A stretch of DNA of 64,000 bases from Okapia johnstoni (GCA_024291935.2 CM044311.1:31066001-31130000), one strand, 5' to 3'. Shown: positions 46,699 through 59,509, numbered from the stretch's first letter. Notes: generated by a model not told the origin, from the letters alone. Program-made: numbers and translations.

Positions 46699-47340
46699 TT
46701 ATTTCATTCACTGTTACAACTTTAATGTGAGTACTGAATTCTTTAAAAGGAAAGATTCAGTTTTCCATTTTAGAAAAATTTTTTTTCCCTTTTCACTTTT
46801 CTCCATATCTTTTAAAAAAAAAAAGAAGTGTTGTCCCCTACCTCCATGTTATCTGAGTGCTTATTTACTCCCAGGTATATTTTATCCTGTGAAATACAGT
46901 TTATTGATGACAAAGAGGACAGCTTTACATTACTGATATTGCAGCCAAATTCTTCACTGTCTGAGCTACCAGGAAAGCCTGAATGTTTATAGGATTCTGA
47001 AAAATTCTCTCCTTAGTTATCCATATCTAACTCTGATACAGGGAAGCCCCAACATAAAATGGAGTTAACCAATAAGAGGATTACCATGGAGGCAAATAGA
47101 AAACTATTAAAGTTTACAGACAAAGAATATTTAGTTGTAGAAATATAATAAGAATCTTTGAACCACTGTTATGAGCTTATTTTAGTATTTCATGCGTATG
47201 TATGATTGACTCTAGTGTATAATTCCAACAGCCAAATGATATATCACATTTTAGAAGTCAAATATTGCCTTGTTGAGATTGAGTAATCATTCTACAAATC
47301 AATTAAAACAGTTTTATTCTCTCCCTTCTATGAACACTAG

Positions 47341-47422
47341 ATTTCTGATACTGGCACGTACACTTGTGTGGCTACAAGTTCAAGTGGGGAGACTTCCTGG
47401 AGTGCTGTGCTGGATGTGACAG
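47341..47422 (+). CDS. ROBO2: ROBO2 exon: end of Ig5
   Basis: An 82 b exon with acceptor ACACTAG ending at 47340 and donor GTGAAT at 47423. It enters in phase 0, encodes 27 codons (ISDTGTYTCVATSSSG to SAVLDVT), and exits in phase 1. It holds the Ig5 F-strand signature DTGTYTC with the second disulfide Cys, then the G strand SWSAVLDV. It is too small to appear as an open frame on its own. The call rests on splice borders, phase continuity with IKNLR of the previous exon, and the family motif. The following intron is only 435 b and its first 40 codons are in frame without a stop. Confidence 0.95.
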
Positions 47423-47857
47423 GTGAATTCTTTGTGAATTATTTTAACAGAAGAAATCTTGAGCCAGTTTTAGTGATTAGCTCATTATCAGATAACAAGT
47501 TAAAGAAAGAGCAAGATTTTAAATGTATTGATTGTAAAAACTAAGCTTTATGTCACTTTTTTATTTCTGCCCTGCTTGGCGCATAGCATTGCATATATGA
47601 AATTTGATACATTTGTCCTTGATAATCTTACTATTTTCTCTGACTAAAGAGCAAGCAGTTCGAGTGATCACGTGTGAAAGTAAATATTTTCTGATATTTA
47701 GGGAAAAAAAACAAATATTCACTTATATACTTTTGACTCATGAAGATGAATTGCTCACTGTCTATTCAAATTCTTTAATAGGCTATTTTCCATCTTTTAA
47801 GCATTGTTGTCAACTTATGCAATCAGAAATGAATTTTTTTCTGTTTGTCCTCTATAG
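47423..47857 (+). other. ROBO2: Short intron between Ig5 and FN3-1
   Basis: A 435 b intron, much the shortest in the window. AT-rich, with no repeat recognised. Confidence 0.9.
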
Positions 47858-48020
47858 AATCTGGAGCAACAATCAGTAAAAATTATGATTTAAATGACCT
47901 ACCTGGACCACCATCCAAACCACAGGTCACTGATGTTACTAAGAACAGTGTCACCTTGTCCTGGCAACCAGGTACCCCTGGAATTCTTCCAGCAAGTGCA
48001 TATATCATTGAGGCTTTCAG
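47858..48020 (+). CDS. ROBO2: ROBO2 exon: Ig5/FN3-1 linker and first half of FN3-1
   Basis: A 163 b exon with acceptor TCTATAG ending at 47857 and donor GTATGA at 48021. It completes Glu (phase 1), encodes 53 codons from SGATISKNYDLNDLPG to SAYIIEAF, and exits in phase 2. The linker is followed by the fibronectin type III start PGPPSKPQVTDVTKNSVTLSWQP, seen as PSKPQVTDVTKNS then VTLSWQPG with the conserved B-strand Trp, and the C strand SAYIIEAF. Differences from remembered human ROBO2 are Asn for Ser in DLxDLPG and Ile for Thr in TPGxLPA. Confidence 0.96.
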
Positions 48021-49608
48021 GTATGAGACAGTTTCTTTTTTCTCCATTGGGTTTTTGCTTTAGCTCCTATATCCTAAAATCTCAAGTGAGCTATCCTGCT
48101 GTTTTATTCTAAGGACATGTTTACTCAGTGCATTTTAAGAATTTATCTTTGGTATTTGACTTTATTCAAGAATAGATTTTGGATTTATTTTTCATTCATA
48201 CCTTAATTATAACATTAAATATGCATCATCCTTGCCTATGTATTTAGGCATCTAGTTATGACATCATCACTTAGCTCTTTTCATTAGCTTGACCATTGTA
48301 GGGATTTAAGATGAGAATTTTGGCTTTAGAACTAACAGGACATGATTTAATTAGGCACAAGCCCTTTTTAAGTTACACAAGTTGAGACATGGAAACTTGG
48401 AACTTTACTTCCTAATAATTAGAGAAGAAGTTGAAATAATTCGTGTTTTATGCTATATATTTGACTACATGTATTGGCTATGCCTAAGAGAAAATTAAAA
48501 ACTACTATTAAGAGATTGATTACAAGCACTTCTGATGGCTGAAAGGAAAAGTTAGGTCCAATTGTTATTAGGAATAATTGCCCTCACATTAGGCATATAG
48601 ACTATAAATTAGCCAATACTGGTATAAAACTGTCTTATGAGAATTTGAAAAAATAGTTATACTAATGAGAAAATGTAGCTTCATATTCAGTTTCAACCTG
48701 CTTCTATTTGCCATTATAAATACAGTGATAGTGCCTCTCCTTTTTAAGCATAAGGACAAATCATCGTTTTCATGTTAGATTTCCCTAGTCTATTAAAGTT
48801 AATGATCAGCACCTAGTTTTCAAATTTCACAACTGTGTTTCTCTGTAATTTTCATGCTTTGATGTATAAGGACTTCTGAAAATCAGACAGCCCTGAAAAA
48901 TCACATTTTCTCCTCATTCTAAGCAAAAGTAGCATGTGACCTTAGACAAAGGGCTGTGAAAGGGCATCCTATCTGTTCAGCGGTCCACACACACAGTTAG
49001 AGATATTTCACTATTCTGAGATGTGAAATCACAATTCTATGTAATGTACAATTTTATTAAAAATGTGACCAAGGGAAAATATTCATTACATGCTTCCTTT
49101 CTTCTTTTACAGATATGTAGTTTTAGAAGGCTCTATTATAATATTGCATGTGGAATTGATGCAAAAGAAAACACAACTTGTAACAGGAAAATGTATTGGC
49201 ATAATTTACTCTGTAGTCCATTTATTCTTTCTGCAGGTTAATTCTTTTCAAGGTATATATATATACATTACGAGGACCATATTTATTGTATAAACTTGAT
49301 GTTGTGATCTTGGCCTCTGTTCCTTTTACAGGTATTCATTTAGTGGGCTGCTGTGCTTTAGCAAAGGGCTATCACATCTCCTGGGCTGAGTTTAATTTTG
49401 TTGTGCATGGCACTTCCGTTAGGTGGGCTCGGCTTTGTTGTGGAATAAACTGAAATCATCCAAATGTTTCATTTATTGGGCTGAACACTTCAAGCGTTGT
49501 GTGTGTGTGTGTTTAATTTTCAGCCATTAACCTTTGTCATTGATATCCAACTCCATTTCCAAGACCCTCATGACTGTTCTTTAAATGAAATTTCTATTTC
49601 CGTTTCAG
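48021..49608 (+). other. ROBO2: Intron within FN3-1
   Basis: A 1,588 b intron. A short TG run lies near 49498-49511. No transposon that I recognise and no gene. Confidence 0.8.
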
Positions 49609-49775
49609 CCAATCAGTGAGCAATAGCTGGCAGACAGTGGCAAACCACGTAAAGACCACCCTCTATACAGTGAGAGGACTACGGCCCAATACAATCTATT
49701 TATTCATGGTCAGAGCAATCAACCCCCAAGGTCTCAGCGACCCAAGTGCTATGTCAGATCCTGTGCGGACCCAAG
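49609..49775 (+). CDS. ROBO2: ROBO2 exon: second half of FN3-1
   Basis: A 167 b exon with acceptor TTTCAG ending at 49608 and donor GTAATT at 49776. It completes Ser (phase 2), encodes 55 codons from QSVSNSWQTVANHVK to MSDPVRTQ, and exits in phase 1. It carries the FN3 E-G strands: TLYTVRGLRPNTIYLFMVRA has the conserved L-x-P-x-x-x-Y tyrosine-corner pattern, followed by INPQGLSDPSAMSDPV. Ala replaces the Pro I recall in DPSxMSD. ROBO1 differs clearly here (NAYGISDPSQISDPV as I recall), supporting ROBO2. Confidence 0.96.
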
Positions 49776-50052
49776 GTAATTTCAGTAACTATAAACATGA
49801 CTGGTTCTAGAAAGAGGCACTAAACATGTCTTTAAGGACAGAGGGATTGCGGGACCAACGATAAATGCATCTGCATTGCATATTAAAATGTTTCACTAGA
49901 CCTGGTCCAGAGAAAGAAGAGAAAGCTTGTTGTTCACCTTAGTGAGTATAGCTTCTTTCTGGAGCTGTCAGGGTTTATTTAGTAAAAACAAAACACAGTA
50001 ATTTGGTACAATTACATAGTAATTTAAGGCAGGGCTTAACTGTAGGGCTTCA

Positions 50053-50270
50053 GGGGCTTCCCAGGTGGCTCAGTGGTAAAGACTCCACCTACCAATGCAG
50101 GAGACGTGAGTTCGATCCCTGGGTCAGCAGAATCCCATGGAGGAGGAATGGCAACCCACTGCAGTATTCTTGCCTGGGAAATCCCATAGACAGAGGATCC
50201 TGGCAGGCTACAGTCTATGGGGTGGCAAAAGAGTCAGACATGACTTAGTGATTAAACAACAACAACAACA
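50053..50270 (+). repeat. Bov-tA SINE
   Basis: Head GGGGCTTCCCAGGTGGCTC with GAGTTCGATCCCTGGGTC, Bov-A unit and an (AAC)n-like end AACAACAACAACAACAAAAC. Confidence 0.93.
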
Positions 50271-50327
50271 AAACTTATTGGTCATCATTTTAATTATATA
50301 ATGGAAACTTAAAGATATATAATTTAT

Positions 50328-50532
50328 GGGCTTCCCTGGTGGGTCAGGGGTAACGAATCCACCTGTCAGTGCAGATGATGTGGGTTTAATCCATGGGCTG
50401 AGCAGATCCCCTGGAGAAGGTCATGGCAGCACACTCTAGTGTTCTTGCCTGGGAAATCCCATGGACAGAGGAGCCTGGTGGGCTTCAGTCCATGGGGTCA
50501 TGAAGAGTCTGACACACTGAGCACGCAAGTAC
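50328..50532 (+). repeat. Bov-tA SINE
   Basis: Head GGGCTTCCCTGGTGGGTCAG, diverged B box (GGGTTTAATCCATGGGCTG), Bov-A unit CTTGCCTGGGAAATCCCATG and end GACACACTGAGCACGCAAG. Confidence 0.9.
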
Positions 50533-52319
50533 ATAGGATTTCACTGTATTTCAAAGGAAGGGAAAATTTTTCTCCTTCTTTGAAATTAATTCTGCCATAA
50601 TGAAAAGTGAACGTTAATGGATAAGATGCCCTGTTAAGGATATCAAAATTGCTTCCTATGGTTCAAGAATTGTGGTTTGATTGCAAAGTGGGTCTCAAGG
50701 TGTGGTTCCTAAAAGCAGCATCTCATTCCCTGGGGCTACGTTAGAAAAAATTCTCAGGCACTGACTCTGAAGGTCTGGGCGTGGGGCCCAGCAGTCTGTT
50801 AAAGTGTCCTTCAGGAGTGTTCTGCTCAAGTCTGACAAAGCATCTTTACAGTATATGGTATGAAACCAGATGTTTAAAGCGACAATTTGTTTCAGGAAGC
50901 TGTAAATCAAGCTTTCTTCCTGAGGTATGTGATGCTTTTGACTAATAAAAAAAAACAGAATATTATAAGATCAAAATGGAAGATTCCCCATCTCATCTTT
51001 AGTAGCCTATCTCTTCACACTGAGAAATTGCTGGTGTCTAGGGGTTAATATGGGATGTTGAATTTCCCTTGTTACTAGTAGATGTAGGGAATTAATAAAA
51101 TAGAAACGGTGGCTTTATTATTTGTTACAACTTACTTCCCACAGGGTTCTTGAGAAAGGGTTAATTATTTCTTATTTGTAAAAGGTTTTGAACAAGATAT
51201 AATTCAAAGTAGTATTTTTATGCTATGAAAAGCACCATACAGGCATAAAATATTATTATAATTACAATGTAGCTTGGTGATAGTAACTAGCATGCTATTA
51301 TAACAGAGAAGGGTGCCTTAAAGGAATCAAGTCAAATAAAGTCACCACGTGATTTTGCAACGTTGCTGACATGATGACAGTCATGGGAGGAGGGGGTGCC
51401 ACTTTGCTATTGTTCTCTAAGAAATAATGTGATTAATTTTCCATGATGATAAAGGGCCTGTAGGTAAAGAACCTGTCTCTAGAGAAAGAAAAAATACAAC
51501 AAGGAATTTGAAGACCTGAAACTGGTTCTATTTTACCTTGCCTGGATCCACTTGCTTTTAATGTGTATGAATTTAATGAGTAAATTTAATTATTGAACTT
51601 AAAAAAAAGAGGTGTATGGTTTTTAAGTCAAGAAACTGTAGTACTCAGATCATTTTTTACTTGTATAGATAGAAATAGGTTTTGTGCATAGCTGCAATGG
51701 AAAGTGGGGAGATCACAGAATGGGGAAGACTTTTGGTGTGATTAAATCTGGCGGCCCATCTTGATCATTCAATAACAGTGCCAGTCACTAAATCTTGACT
51801 CATAAAATAACTTCTCTGTGAAGAGGTCAGCAAAGATTAATGAAAAGTTGTTTGTGATCTGGCTTGTTCCAGTTGAGAGACCATACAGAGCAAAAGACTT
51901 ATGCTCCGTTAACAGATATTTAATAGAAAAACTCATGTTTTGTGTCTGAATGTCAGGATCATTTTTGACACCACAGTTTCAAGCAACTTTGCTTTCTGCC
52001 AAGCGCCTCTTTGCAAAGAACACTTTGTGGTGTGAGCTCTTATTTTTGGAAGATACTAATGCTGGAGAATTTACAATTTTCTTATTTCAGTAAGGCAGCA
52101 AATACTTGTACCGTCAATATCACAGTAAACCATAGATATATTAGCAAAGGCTAGTAGCATTCACATGATATTAATAATATATACATATATTGATATATTG
52201 GTACATATATTGTGTACATGTAGTGTCTAAAACTCCCTCTGCTATTTATATTAAAGTTATATTAAAGATGAAAAAGAAGTGGAGCTAGAAAAAAATTACC
52301 AAAATGTAGTGCCCAAGTG

Positions 52320-52515
52320 TTGTTGTTGTTTAGTCGCTCAGTCATGTCCAACCCTTTTGTGACCCCAGGCTCCTCTGTCCATGGAATTTCTCAGGCAAGA
52401 TTACTGGAGTGGGTTGTCATTTCCTTCTCCAGGAGATCTTCCTGACCCAAAGATCAAACTCCTAATTTCTGCACTGGCAGGGATATTCTTTTCCCCTGAG
52501 CCATCAGGGAAGCCC
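52320..52515 (-). repeat. Bov-tA SINE, antisense
   Basis: Reverse element starting TTGTTGTTGTTTAGTCGCTC, then TGACCCCAGGCTCCTCTGTC, GGCAAGATTACTGGAGTGGG and ending GAGCCATCAGGGAAGCCC. Confidence 0.92.
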
Positions 52516-53096
52516 AGTTCCCAATTTCGTATGTTCCAATTTAAGTGAGTGCACCCAGTTTAAATTATTTTTGAGATAGGCACTTAAAAATATATTTGCA
52601 AGAGTAATGTGTTGTGGCCTGAGAAATTAGGAGAAGGCAAGATTAAGAAAATAAATCATTTTAAATTGTACTTCCTTCCTTAAGTAAGGTGATTAAAGAA
52701 AAAAAATCAACTTAACATTGCAGTGTACCACTTAAAGAAGCTGATGTGAATATGTGTGAAATTCAGTGTTTGATGTCAGTTTGATGGACTTGGATGTCTA
52801 TAATTTATCTTATTTTTTTTCCTTAATGGACACATAGGGTATAAACTGTTGGGTGGGAAATAGAACAGTGTTTAGGTGAATGGTGAATAAGCGATCAGAA
52901 CAGATTATGGCTGAGAGTATATCATTCTAAACATTGCAGTTCTTCTCACCCCAACAATCAAAATCAGCAGCATTATTTTTGTCAGGTATTGGCGTACTGT
53001 TCAGAATTTTACACAGAACAATTTTATCAGTGTGTTAAACTTTTTTGTGAATTTGGGAGGATTCTTCCCCTTCTTTCCCTCACTTTATCGACCTTT

Positions 53097-53164
53097 AGTG
53101 GCAGGCTGCGGTCCACGGGGTCGCAAAGAGTCAGACACAGCTGAGTGCCCCCCCACACACACAC
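53097..53164 (+). repeat. Bov-A 3' tail fragment plus (C)n/(CA)n
   Basis: About 50 b of Bov-A tail (GTGGCAGGCTGCGGTCCACG, GGGTCGCAAAGAGTCAGACA) run into CCCCCCCACACACACACAC. Confidence 0.8.
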
Positions 53165-53667
53165 AGTCACATAGTTCACTTCCAGCCCCCTGCTTACTTT
53201 CTCTTCCACTTTCCCAGACTGAAATAGTCCAGAAATAGGAACACACAACCTGCTAATTGGGAAAAGGGATGGAACAAATTCGTAAACAGCAGCTTTCAGA
53301 TCTGGCCCTGGTAACTACTTGTTCAAGTCCTTCAATGTGTCAACATCTGTATTAAACTGATGTTTCTAAAGAAGTCTTACAGCCCACACTTTCTCCTTTA
53401 ATAAGAAAATAATCGATCTTTCACAGCAGTGTACTGAATGGGGATAAGGGGTCACTAACACTTTTATTAATATTTTACTGATGATAAATCTCACTTCTCA
53501 AATTATATCCTAAAGTGATAGTATATATATAAATATGCTTCAATGTTGTTTGTCACAAAGGATTTTTAATTTTCCCCTTGTAATTATTTGGCATAATATT
53601 GGCTTATATAATATGTACTGGAATTGCACTGTGAATTTTTAGGGATTGGAACTGTTTATCCCTATAG

Positions 53668-53789
53668 ATATCAGCCCTCCAGCACAAGGAGTGGACCACA
53701 GACAAGTCCAGAAAGAACTCGGAGACGTCCTTGTCCGTCTTCATACTCCAGTTGTATTAACTCCCACCACTGTTCAAGTCACATGGACG
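53668..53789 (+). CDS. ROBO2: ROBO2 exon: linker and first part of FN3-2
   Basis: A 122 b exon with acceptor CCTATAG ending at 53667 and consensus donor GTAAGT at 53790. It completes Asp (phase 1), encodes 40 codons from ISPPAQGVDHRQVQKELGD to TTVQVTWT, and exits in phase 0. It gives the FN3-2 A-B strands, ending at the conserved Trp (VTW). The codon at 53745-53747 is Thr in VRLHTPVVL, where I remember Asn in human ROBO2. The alternative reading frame that looks longer in this stretch (53624-53908) is a shadow. Confidence 0.95.
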
Positions 53790-54002
53790 GTAAGTTTTTA
53801 AAGGCTATCCTAATGGTAGTCTCTTTTATTCGGTTGAAAAAACAAACGAGAAAAGAAAAAAGCAAAGAAACCAAAAATCAAAACTCTCATCATTTAAAGT
53901 CAAGGTAAATCAACGGCAAAAGAGAAAAAAACATATTAAATACATAAAAGTATAAACAGAATAAAAATAGATCACAATATAAATAATATGTTTTGTCTCC
54001 TG

Positions 54003-54990
54003 AATTTTTACATGGCCTTATTGAGATATATTAGCACACCAGAGTTAAAGTATACAACTCAATATTTTTTGGTATCTTTGCAGAGTTATGCAATCATCAC
54101 CAGAATCTGGTTTTAGAATATTTCCTCATCCCAAAGTAAGACCCTGGGCTCTTGAGCAGCCACTCCTTCCTTCCCCTGACTTTAGCCCTTTGCAACCACT
54201 AATCCGCTCTGTATGAATGCGCCTCTTGCTTTCATGTGAATGAAATCATGCAATATGTGACCTTTTGTGTCTGGCTTTTTTCACTCAGCATGATGCTTTT
54301 GAGGTTCATCCAAGTTGTAGTAGGCATCAGTACTTTGTTTCTTTTTATTACAGAGTAGAATTCCATTGTATAGATGTATCACATACATCTGTTTAGCCAT
54401 TTATTAGCTAATTCGTCTTTGAGTTCTTTCCACTTTTGGCCATTATGAATAATGGTGTCATGAACACTTGTGTCCCCATTGACATATATTTTAATTTCTC
54501 TTGATGTAGACTTAGGAATTGTTGAATTAAACTCTTTGCTTAACATTTGGGTGAATTACCAAAATGTTTTTCAGAGTGGTTACACAGTTTTATGCTCCTA
54601 CAGCAATATCTGAAGATTCTAGTTTCTCTCACATCTTCAACAACCCTTGTTATCCTGTCTTTTTGATTATAGCCATTCTAGTGAGTATGCGTGGTATATT
54701 ACTGTGACTTTAATTTACATTTCTTTAATGACTGTTTTGAATCTTTCATGTGCATATTGAGCATTTGTATGTCTTCTTTAGCAAAATGTCTGTTCAGATT
54801 CTTTGCCCATTTTTAACCTGAGTTGTCTTCTTAGTATAGTCTTATAAGAGTTCTGTAAATGTTGTGTGCAGATGCTTTATCAGATGTATGATTTGCAAAT
54901 ATTTTCTCCCAATCTGTGTGATTTTTTTACTTTCTTAATGATGTTGCTTGAAGCACAAAAAAATTTAATTTTGAACTTTTCTTCTAAATT
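54003..54990 (-). mobile_element. Ancient L1 LINE fragment, antisense
   Basis: Reverse L1 order in diverged form: ATGGCCTTATTGAGATATAT, TTGCAACCACTAATCCGCT, TTCACTCAGCATGATGCTTT, GAGGTTCATCCAAGTTGTAG, AGAGTAGAATTCCATTGTAT, TAGCCATTCTAGTGAGTATG, CTTTGCCCATTTTTAACC and TTTGCAAATATTTTCTCCC. No long frame survives. Divergence suggests a mammal-wide L1M-type copy rather than a ruminant one. Confidence 0.85.
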
Positions 54991-55049
54991 TAAATCAATT
55001 ATCTTTATATTCTTGTAGCTGAATATTATCCAGCAGTACTCAAAAAGTA

Positions 55050-55130
55050 TATAATTTTAATTATATAGTAATTAATTTATTTATAATTAACAATTAAAAT
55101 ATAATTAATAATTAATTATTTTCCAATAAA
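55050..55130. repeat. AT-rich low-complexity tract
   Basis: Repeated AATTAATTTATTTATAATTA-type words. Confidence 0.75.
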
Positions 55131-56236
55131 AATTAATGGGTCTTACAAAACAGATTGATATTTTAATATATGCTATGAATGTCCAATTCAGGCATTATTG
55201 AATATCAACCTACCCACTGTTATTTCAGAATGAAAAATGTTTTCATCACATGGTAGTCACTGCAATGAAAACAATAGATAACATAAAAACATCCATATTA
55301 TTCATATTAGAGATTATTAACCTTTGTATATGTGTTTGTGTCTGTGTGTCTGTGCTTTGTGAAGAAACAGATAATGTGCTTCCTTCTGCCTGATACACTT
55401 AGTGTCAACTTTTCATTCATGCTCAAGATTTCTTTATTATAGCCTCTAAAATTCCATAAGAATGATAAAAGAGCACAACTTTTCATAGCCCCCTGTTTGT
55501 TAATAGATCTTGTTTGTTGTGTAAGTAATGGCCATTTGACCTAGGGATATCTAGAAAATTTTGTTTTAATTATAATATTAGAATTATATCAATTATAATT
55601 GATTAGAAAGAATTATATTAATTAGAAAATATTTTTAATTATGTCTCTGTAATTGTTTTTGTTGGTAGTGGTACTGTTTTTGTGGTAGTAGAAGAGTAAG
55701 TTTTAAAAAAAAGGATGTTACCTGCTTAGAATGCAAATTTCTTTAGGTTAGTAATTTATTTCACCTATTTTCATCAATTTCCTCAATAAAAGAAGCTGAA
55801 AGTGGAAAACTGGTTACTTTTCATCAGTTCTTAATCAATGTTTGAATTATAAAACACAATGAAGAGAATTATCCCATGGTCTTATTAATAATAAATCCAT
55901 GGAGTAAACACAGTTCAGTAAGCATTTTTTGAGGACCAGTTTTGGAGTAAATGTTGGAAAACACTATATAAAGAGACACAAATCTACTTGAGAAGAACAT
56001 GAAACTTCTTCCTGATGGTACACAGGGATAAGAGCCATAACTGATATACATATATAAAATACATTTTATAAACAGAGGCTTCTATCAAAGAAGAAGTAAT
56101 TAACTCTGTCCTCAGGCATCAGAAACAGCATTATCGCTTTTCTACATCTATATGGGGAAATATGGAGGCATTATTGTATTAGAACAGAAGAAACTGAATT
56201 AATATTTAAGGCTCTTTAGTCTAATTCTATTTTTAA

Positions 56237-56440
56237 GGGGTGACTCTGGTAACTCAGTGGTAAAGAATCCACTTGCCAATGCAGGAGATGCAGCTTTGAT
56301 CCCTGGGTCGGGCAGATCCCCTGGATAAGGAAATGGCAACCCACTCCAGTATTCTTACCAGGGAAATCCTATGGACAGAAGGAGCCTGGTGAGCTACAGT
56401 CCACGGGGTTACAAAGAGTCGGACATAACTTAGCAACTAA
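56237..56440 (+). repeat. Bov-tA SINE
   Basis: Head GGTGACTCTGGTAACTCAGT with GCTTTGATCCCTGGGTCGG, Bov-A unit CCAGTATTCTTACCAGGG and end ACATAACTTAGCAACTAAA. Confidence 0.92.
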
Positions 56441-58528
56441 AAAGAATAACAACAGCAGATTGTAAAAGGAAACCAATAGAGAAAGGTTGAACAATGTTTC
56501 TAGGATGCTACATCTATGTATAGGTAAAAATGGAATTAGAGTTTCCTTAAAGTAAACCTGCTCTTTGTTTTTCACTTTAAACTGTAGACAAATATTTAGT
56601 TGGATGAAATACCTTTCAATAGTGGAATTTCAACATATGACCTTGGATGGGGCATGTTGTTGCTCCTTAAATTAGACCAGTCAAATGTTTGGTCTGAGAG
56701 TACAAAACTGGGTAATGCTTTAACAAAAAATAAAACTAAATTTATGTTTAAGAGTAGCTATGATTATTTAAGGTTGCATTGTTTCTAATTTTATTTTTCA
56801 TATAATTTCACATTGACTTATTTTGGTGTTGGCATACAATGGTTTCTATTTTTCTGCTCCCATGAAGGGACATAATGACCTCATCATTTTTCCAGTGGAA
56901 CAGAAAGGGTATTATCTGCCATGTCTCTGCCATCTTTCTGTAGCTTTGGCTCAATACAAAACTACTCAATAATAAAGCCAAGGAAATGCTTGTATTTTTA
57001 ACACCAGATTTTTCCTCATTTTCCCCTGGAAAAAGTCTTCTCTGCTTTGTTCTGAGTTTTAAAGGGTTGCTTTCTTAAGCTGCTTCTAAATGTGGGGATT
57101 ATTTGGGTAAAGAATCAAAGTCATTATGTTTATGAACTTAATCACTTTAAAAGTCACAGGGTTTAAAAGAATCAATCAAAGTAGCTCAGAATTGTAGGTC
57201 AGTAGTCTGGGTTCTTCCAAGAGAGGGACCTTGTCATATTCATCTTTATATCCCAAGAAACGTGTTATTACTAGTCTACACATCTCTCTCCCTCATGAGC
57301 TTGAGTTTTGTGAGTCCAAAGTTCAAGTTTTCACTTCTGTTTTTCTCAGAGCAGAACATTTATTATGAAATTCTTTTTCAATAACTGTCCATTGAATGAT
57401 CAAATCAGTTGTCTTCATACATTTTAATTTTTTTTATTTTAAGAAAGAAAGTGTTTGACTCTATCACAGATTCTCCATGAATTTGTATTTACACATAAGG
57501 TAAGTATGTATTTGAGAAGTAAATTTAGTGAAATAAAGTTAGACTGGAGAGTGGATCTGTGGCCAAAGAAATTATAACCAAATATTTCATGTCATATTTT
57601 CAACTTGCTAAAGGTGTATGTTCTGTGAGCTATCACATTGTTAGTACTTAAGTTTCAGGCATGTTGATATTTGAGGAAAGAAGTATATTCCCTAGCCCAT
57701 GTATTTCAGTTAAGGGTCAGCTGATGTAGTTTATCAATAGTTGGCAGGATTCTGTTACCAAACACATAGAACATTTGGACTGGAAAAACTATCTGCCTGC
57801 CCCACATGCCTAATCTCAAACCAACAAAATTTAGCAAAGGCTACTTTCTAAAATGACTGCTCTTGTAATGAGGGTGGGTAAAAATGATGACAATGACTGT
57901 TTCACAAAGAAAGGAGCAATAAATCTCTTACTGTAAAGTCATTATTCTAGTATGTGTGTGTGAGTGTTTTGTTTTTATTCAAGGACAAGAATTACAGGTC
58001 GCTTGCCCCTTAAACGTCACAGCTACTGGAGTTGAAAGAGTGCTTTGGTAAATTAGAATCTCAGAACTCGGTTAAACCCAGATCTGTTATTCAGCAGACT
58101 AAACCCACCAGATGAAATTCATTCTGAGTTTTCAGTATAAATGGAACTTTTAAAATTGAAGTGATAGATATTAAGTATCTTGCTTTAACCTTTTAATGAA
58201 TGTGCAGATTTGAGGGCCAAAAATAGACTTCCTTTTTTAATATACCCCTTACATAACAATGCTCTATCATTGTGCAGCTCTAAAACTTGAAAAGTGTTTT
58301 ATTATTTGTGTAAATTAAGTAAACTGAGACTCAAAACGTTTAAAAAGCTAAACCCATCACTCAGTTGAGATCTTATGACCTGAATATGTCTTATGACTCT
58401 CTTCACATGTTCCTAAGAAAATACTCTTTTATTCAGATTTCAGAAAATACCGATTTTTTTAAATTTAGTAAACCCATGGTTTTGTGGCCAAACTCTTGAT
58501 TATGGAGATGGTTTTTGTGTGTGTGAGT

Positions 58529-58742
58529 GCTCAGTCATGTCCCACTCTCTGCAACCCCATGTTCTGTGGCCCACCAGGCTCCTCTGTCCATGGGATTTTC
58601 CCATAGACAGAGTGAGAATGCTGGAATGAGTTGCCATTTCCTCCTCCAGGGGATCTTCCTGACCCAGGGATCAAACCCTCATTCTCCTGCTTCTCCTGAG
58701 TTACAGGCAGATTCTTTACCACTGAGCCAGCTAGGAATCCCA
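58529..58742 (-). repeat. Bov-tA SINE, antisense
   Basis: Reverse Bov-A unit (GCTCAGTCATGTCCCACTC, CACCAGGCTCCTCTGTCC) and tRNA-like head (CCTGACCCAGGGATCAAACC, CAGATTCTTTACCACTGAGC), with a small internal insertion near 58605-58620. Confidence 0.92.
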
Positions 58743-59509
58743 TCACAATTATAATAGACTCTAAAAGAAAATCTTCCTCCTTTTAATTAGAATGTTAATA
58801 AAACTAGTGTCAAGCATATGGTTTAACTTGAAAGTGATCACTTGTCAAAAGGTTCACCAAAATCAGTGGTGTAGAACACGTGTTTGGTAAAGTTTCACCT
58901 GTTTTTAAACAGGTGATGTGCAGCATTTTCATTTTTGCTTTCACCTGTAACAACAAATTTTCCTTCTGAAAAGAATGTAGAGCATGTATGTATAGCAACC
59001 ACACAAAATCAAGTTAAAGTATTTAGCTATTAAGTAGGCCATTACAACAGTGAAGGCAGTATACACCGAAGTGAGCAAAGCAATGTTGTGCAGTAAACAT
59101 TAGCTTCATAAAGTCCTAAAACACTTAATTAATGAAAACCAAACATGGATAAAACCAATTTACCCTGATTTACACACTCCCTTCATCTGGAAACAGCTGT
59201 TTAATGTTCTTCTTAAAAACACAGCTTGCTTCTTTCAGTATTAACAAGCTATTATTGTGAGTTATGTCTTTCTTTCAGTATATAAATTCCCTTAAAGTGA
59301 ATGCAGAGAAGTTTATAAAATGCAAGCTTAATGTTGTTTTAACATATGCCGCAGGGATTTTTTTGAACATTGACAGTTATGATGAAAGGCATCTCTCTTT
59401 GGCTCTCATAAATGTAGCTTTTTGCATTTTAGTTTCCTTGTTTTACAATGTCAAGAGAACTTCTGCTTTTCGATAAATATGTACTTTGGTGTGAACACAA
59501 ACTGGTAGC

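Larger units (their letters stand above)
41442..47340 (+). other. ROBO2: Intron within Ig5
   Basis: A 5,899 b intron. An old repeat-like stretch (about 41860-42100, with GTGGATAACAGCAAGCCATTG-type words) may be L2. Bases 42120-42700 resemble the same kind of old repeat as 14690-16800. It also holds Bov-A (42743-42878), a repeat-free stretch (about 44150-44600), an ERV LTR (about 45060-45490), Bov-B (45499-46123), Bov-A2 (46366-46634) and a 22 b direct repeat pair (46648-46698). No gene is seen in 42890-45030 or 46700-47340. Confidence 0.78.
49776..53667 (+). other. ROBO2: Intron between FN3-1 and FN3-2
   Basis: A 3,892 b intron. Two Bov-tA copies in sense, 57 b apart (50053-50270 and 50328-50532), one antisense Bov-tA (52320-52515), and a Bov-A tail joined to a short C/CA run (53097-53164). 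Bases 50533-52319 have no recognised repeat or gene. Confidence 0.8.

Noticed and set aside
53624..53908. 94-codon frame across the FN3-2 exon
   Set aside because: A different frame from the ROBO2 exon at 53668-53789. Phase and family motifs support the other frame.
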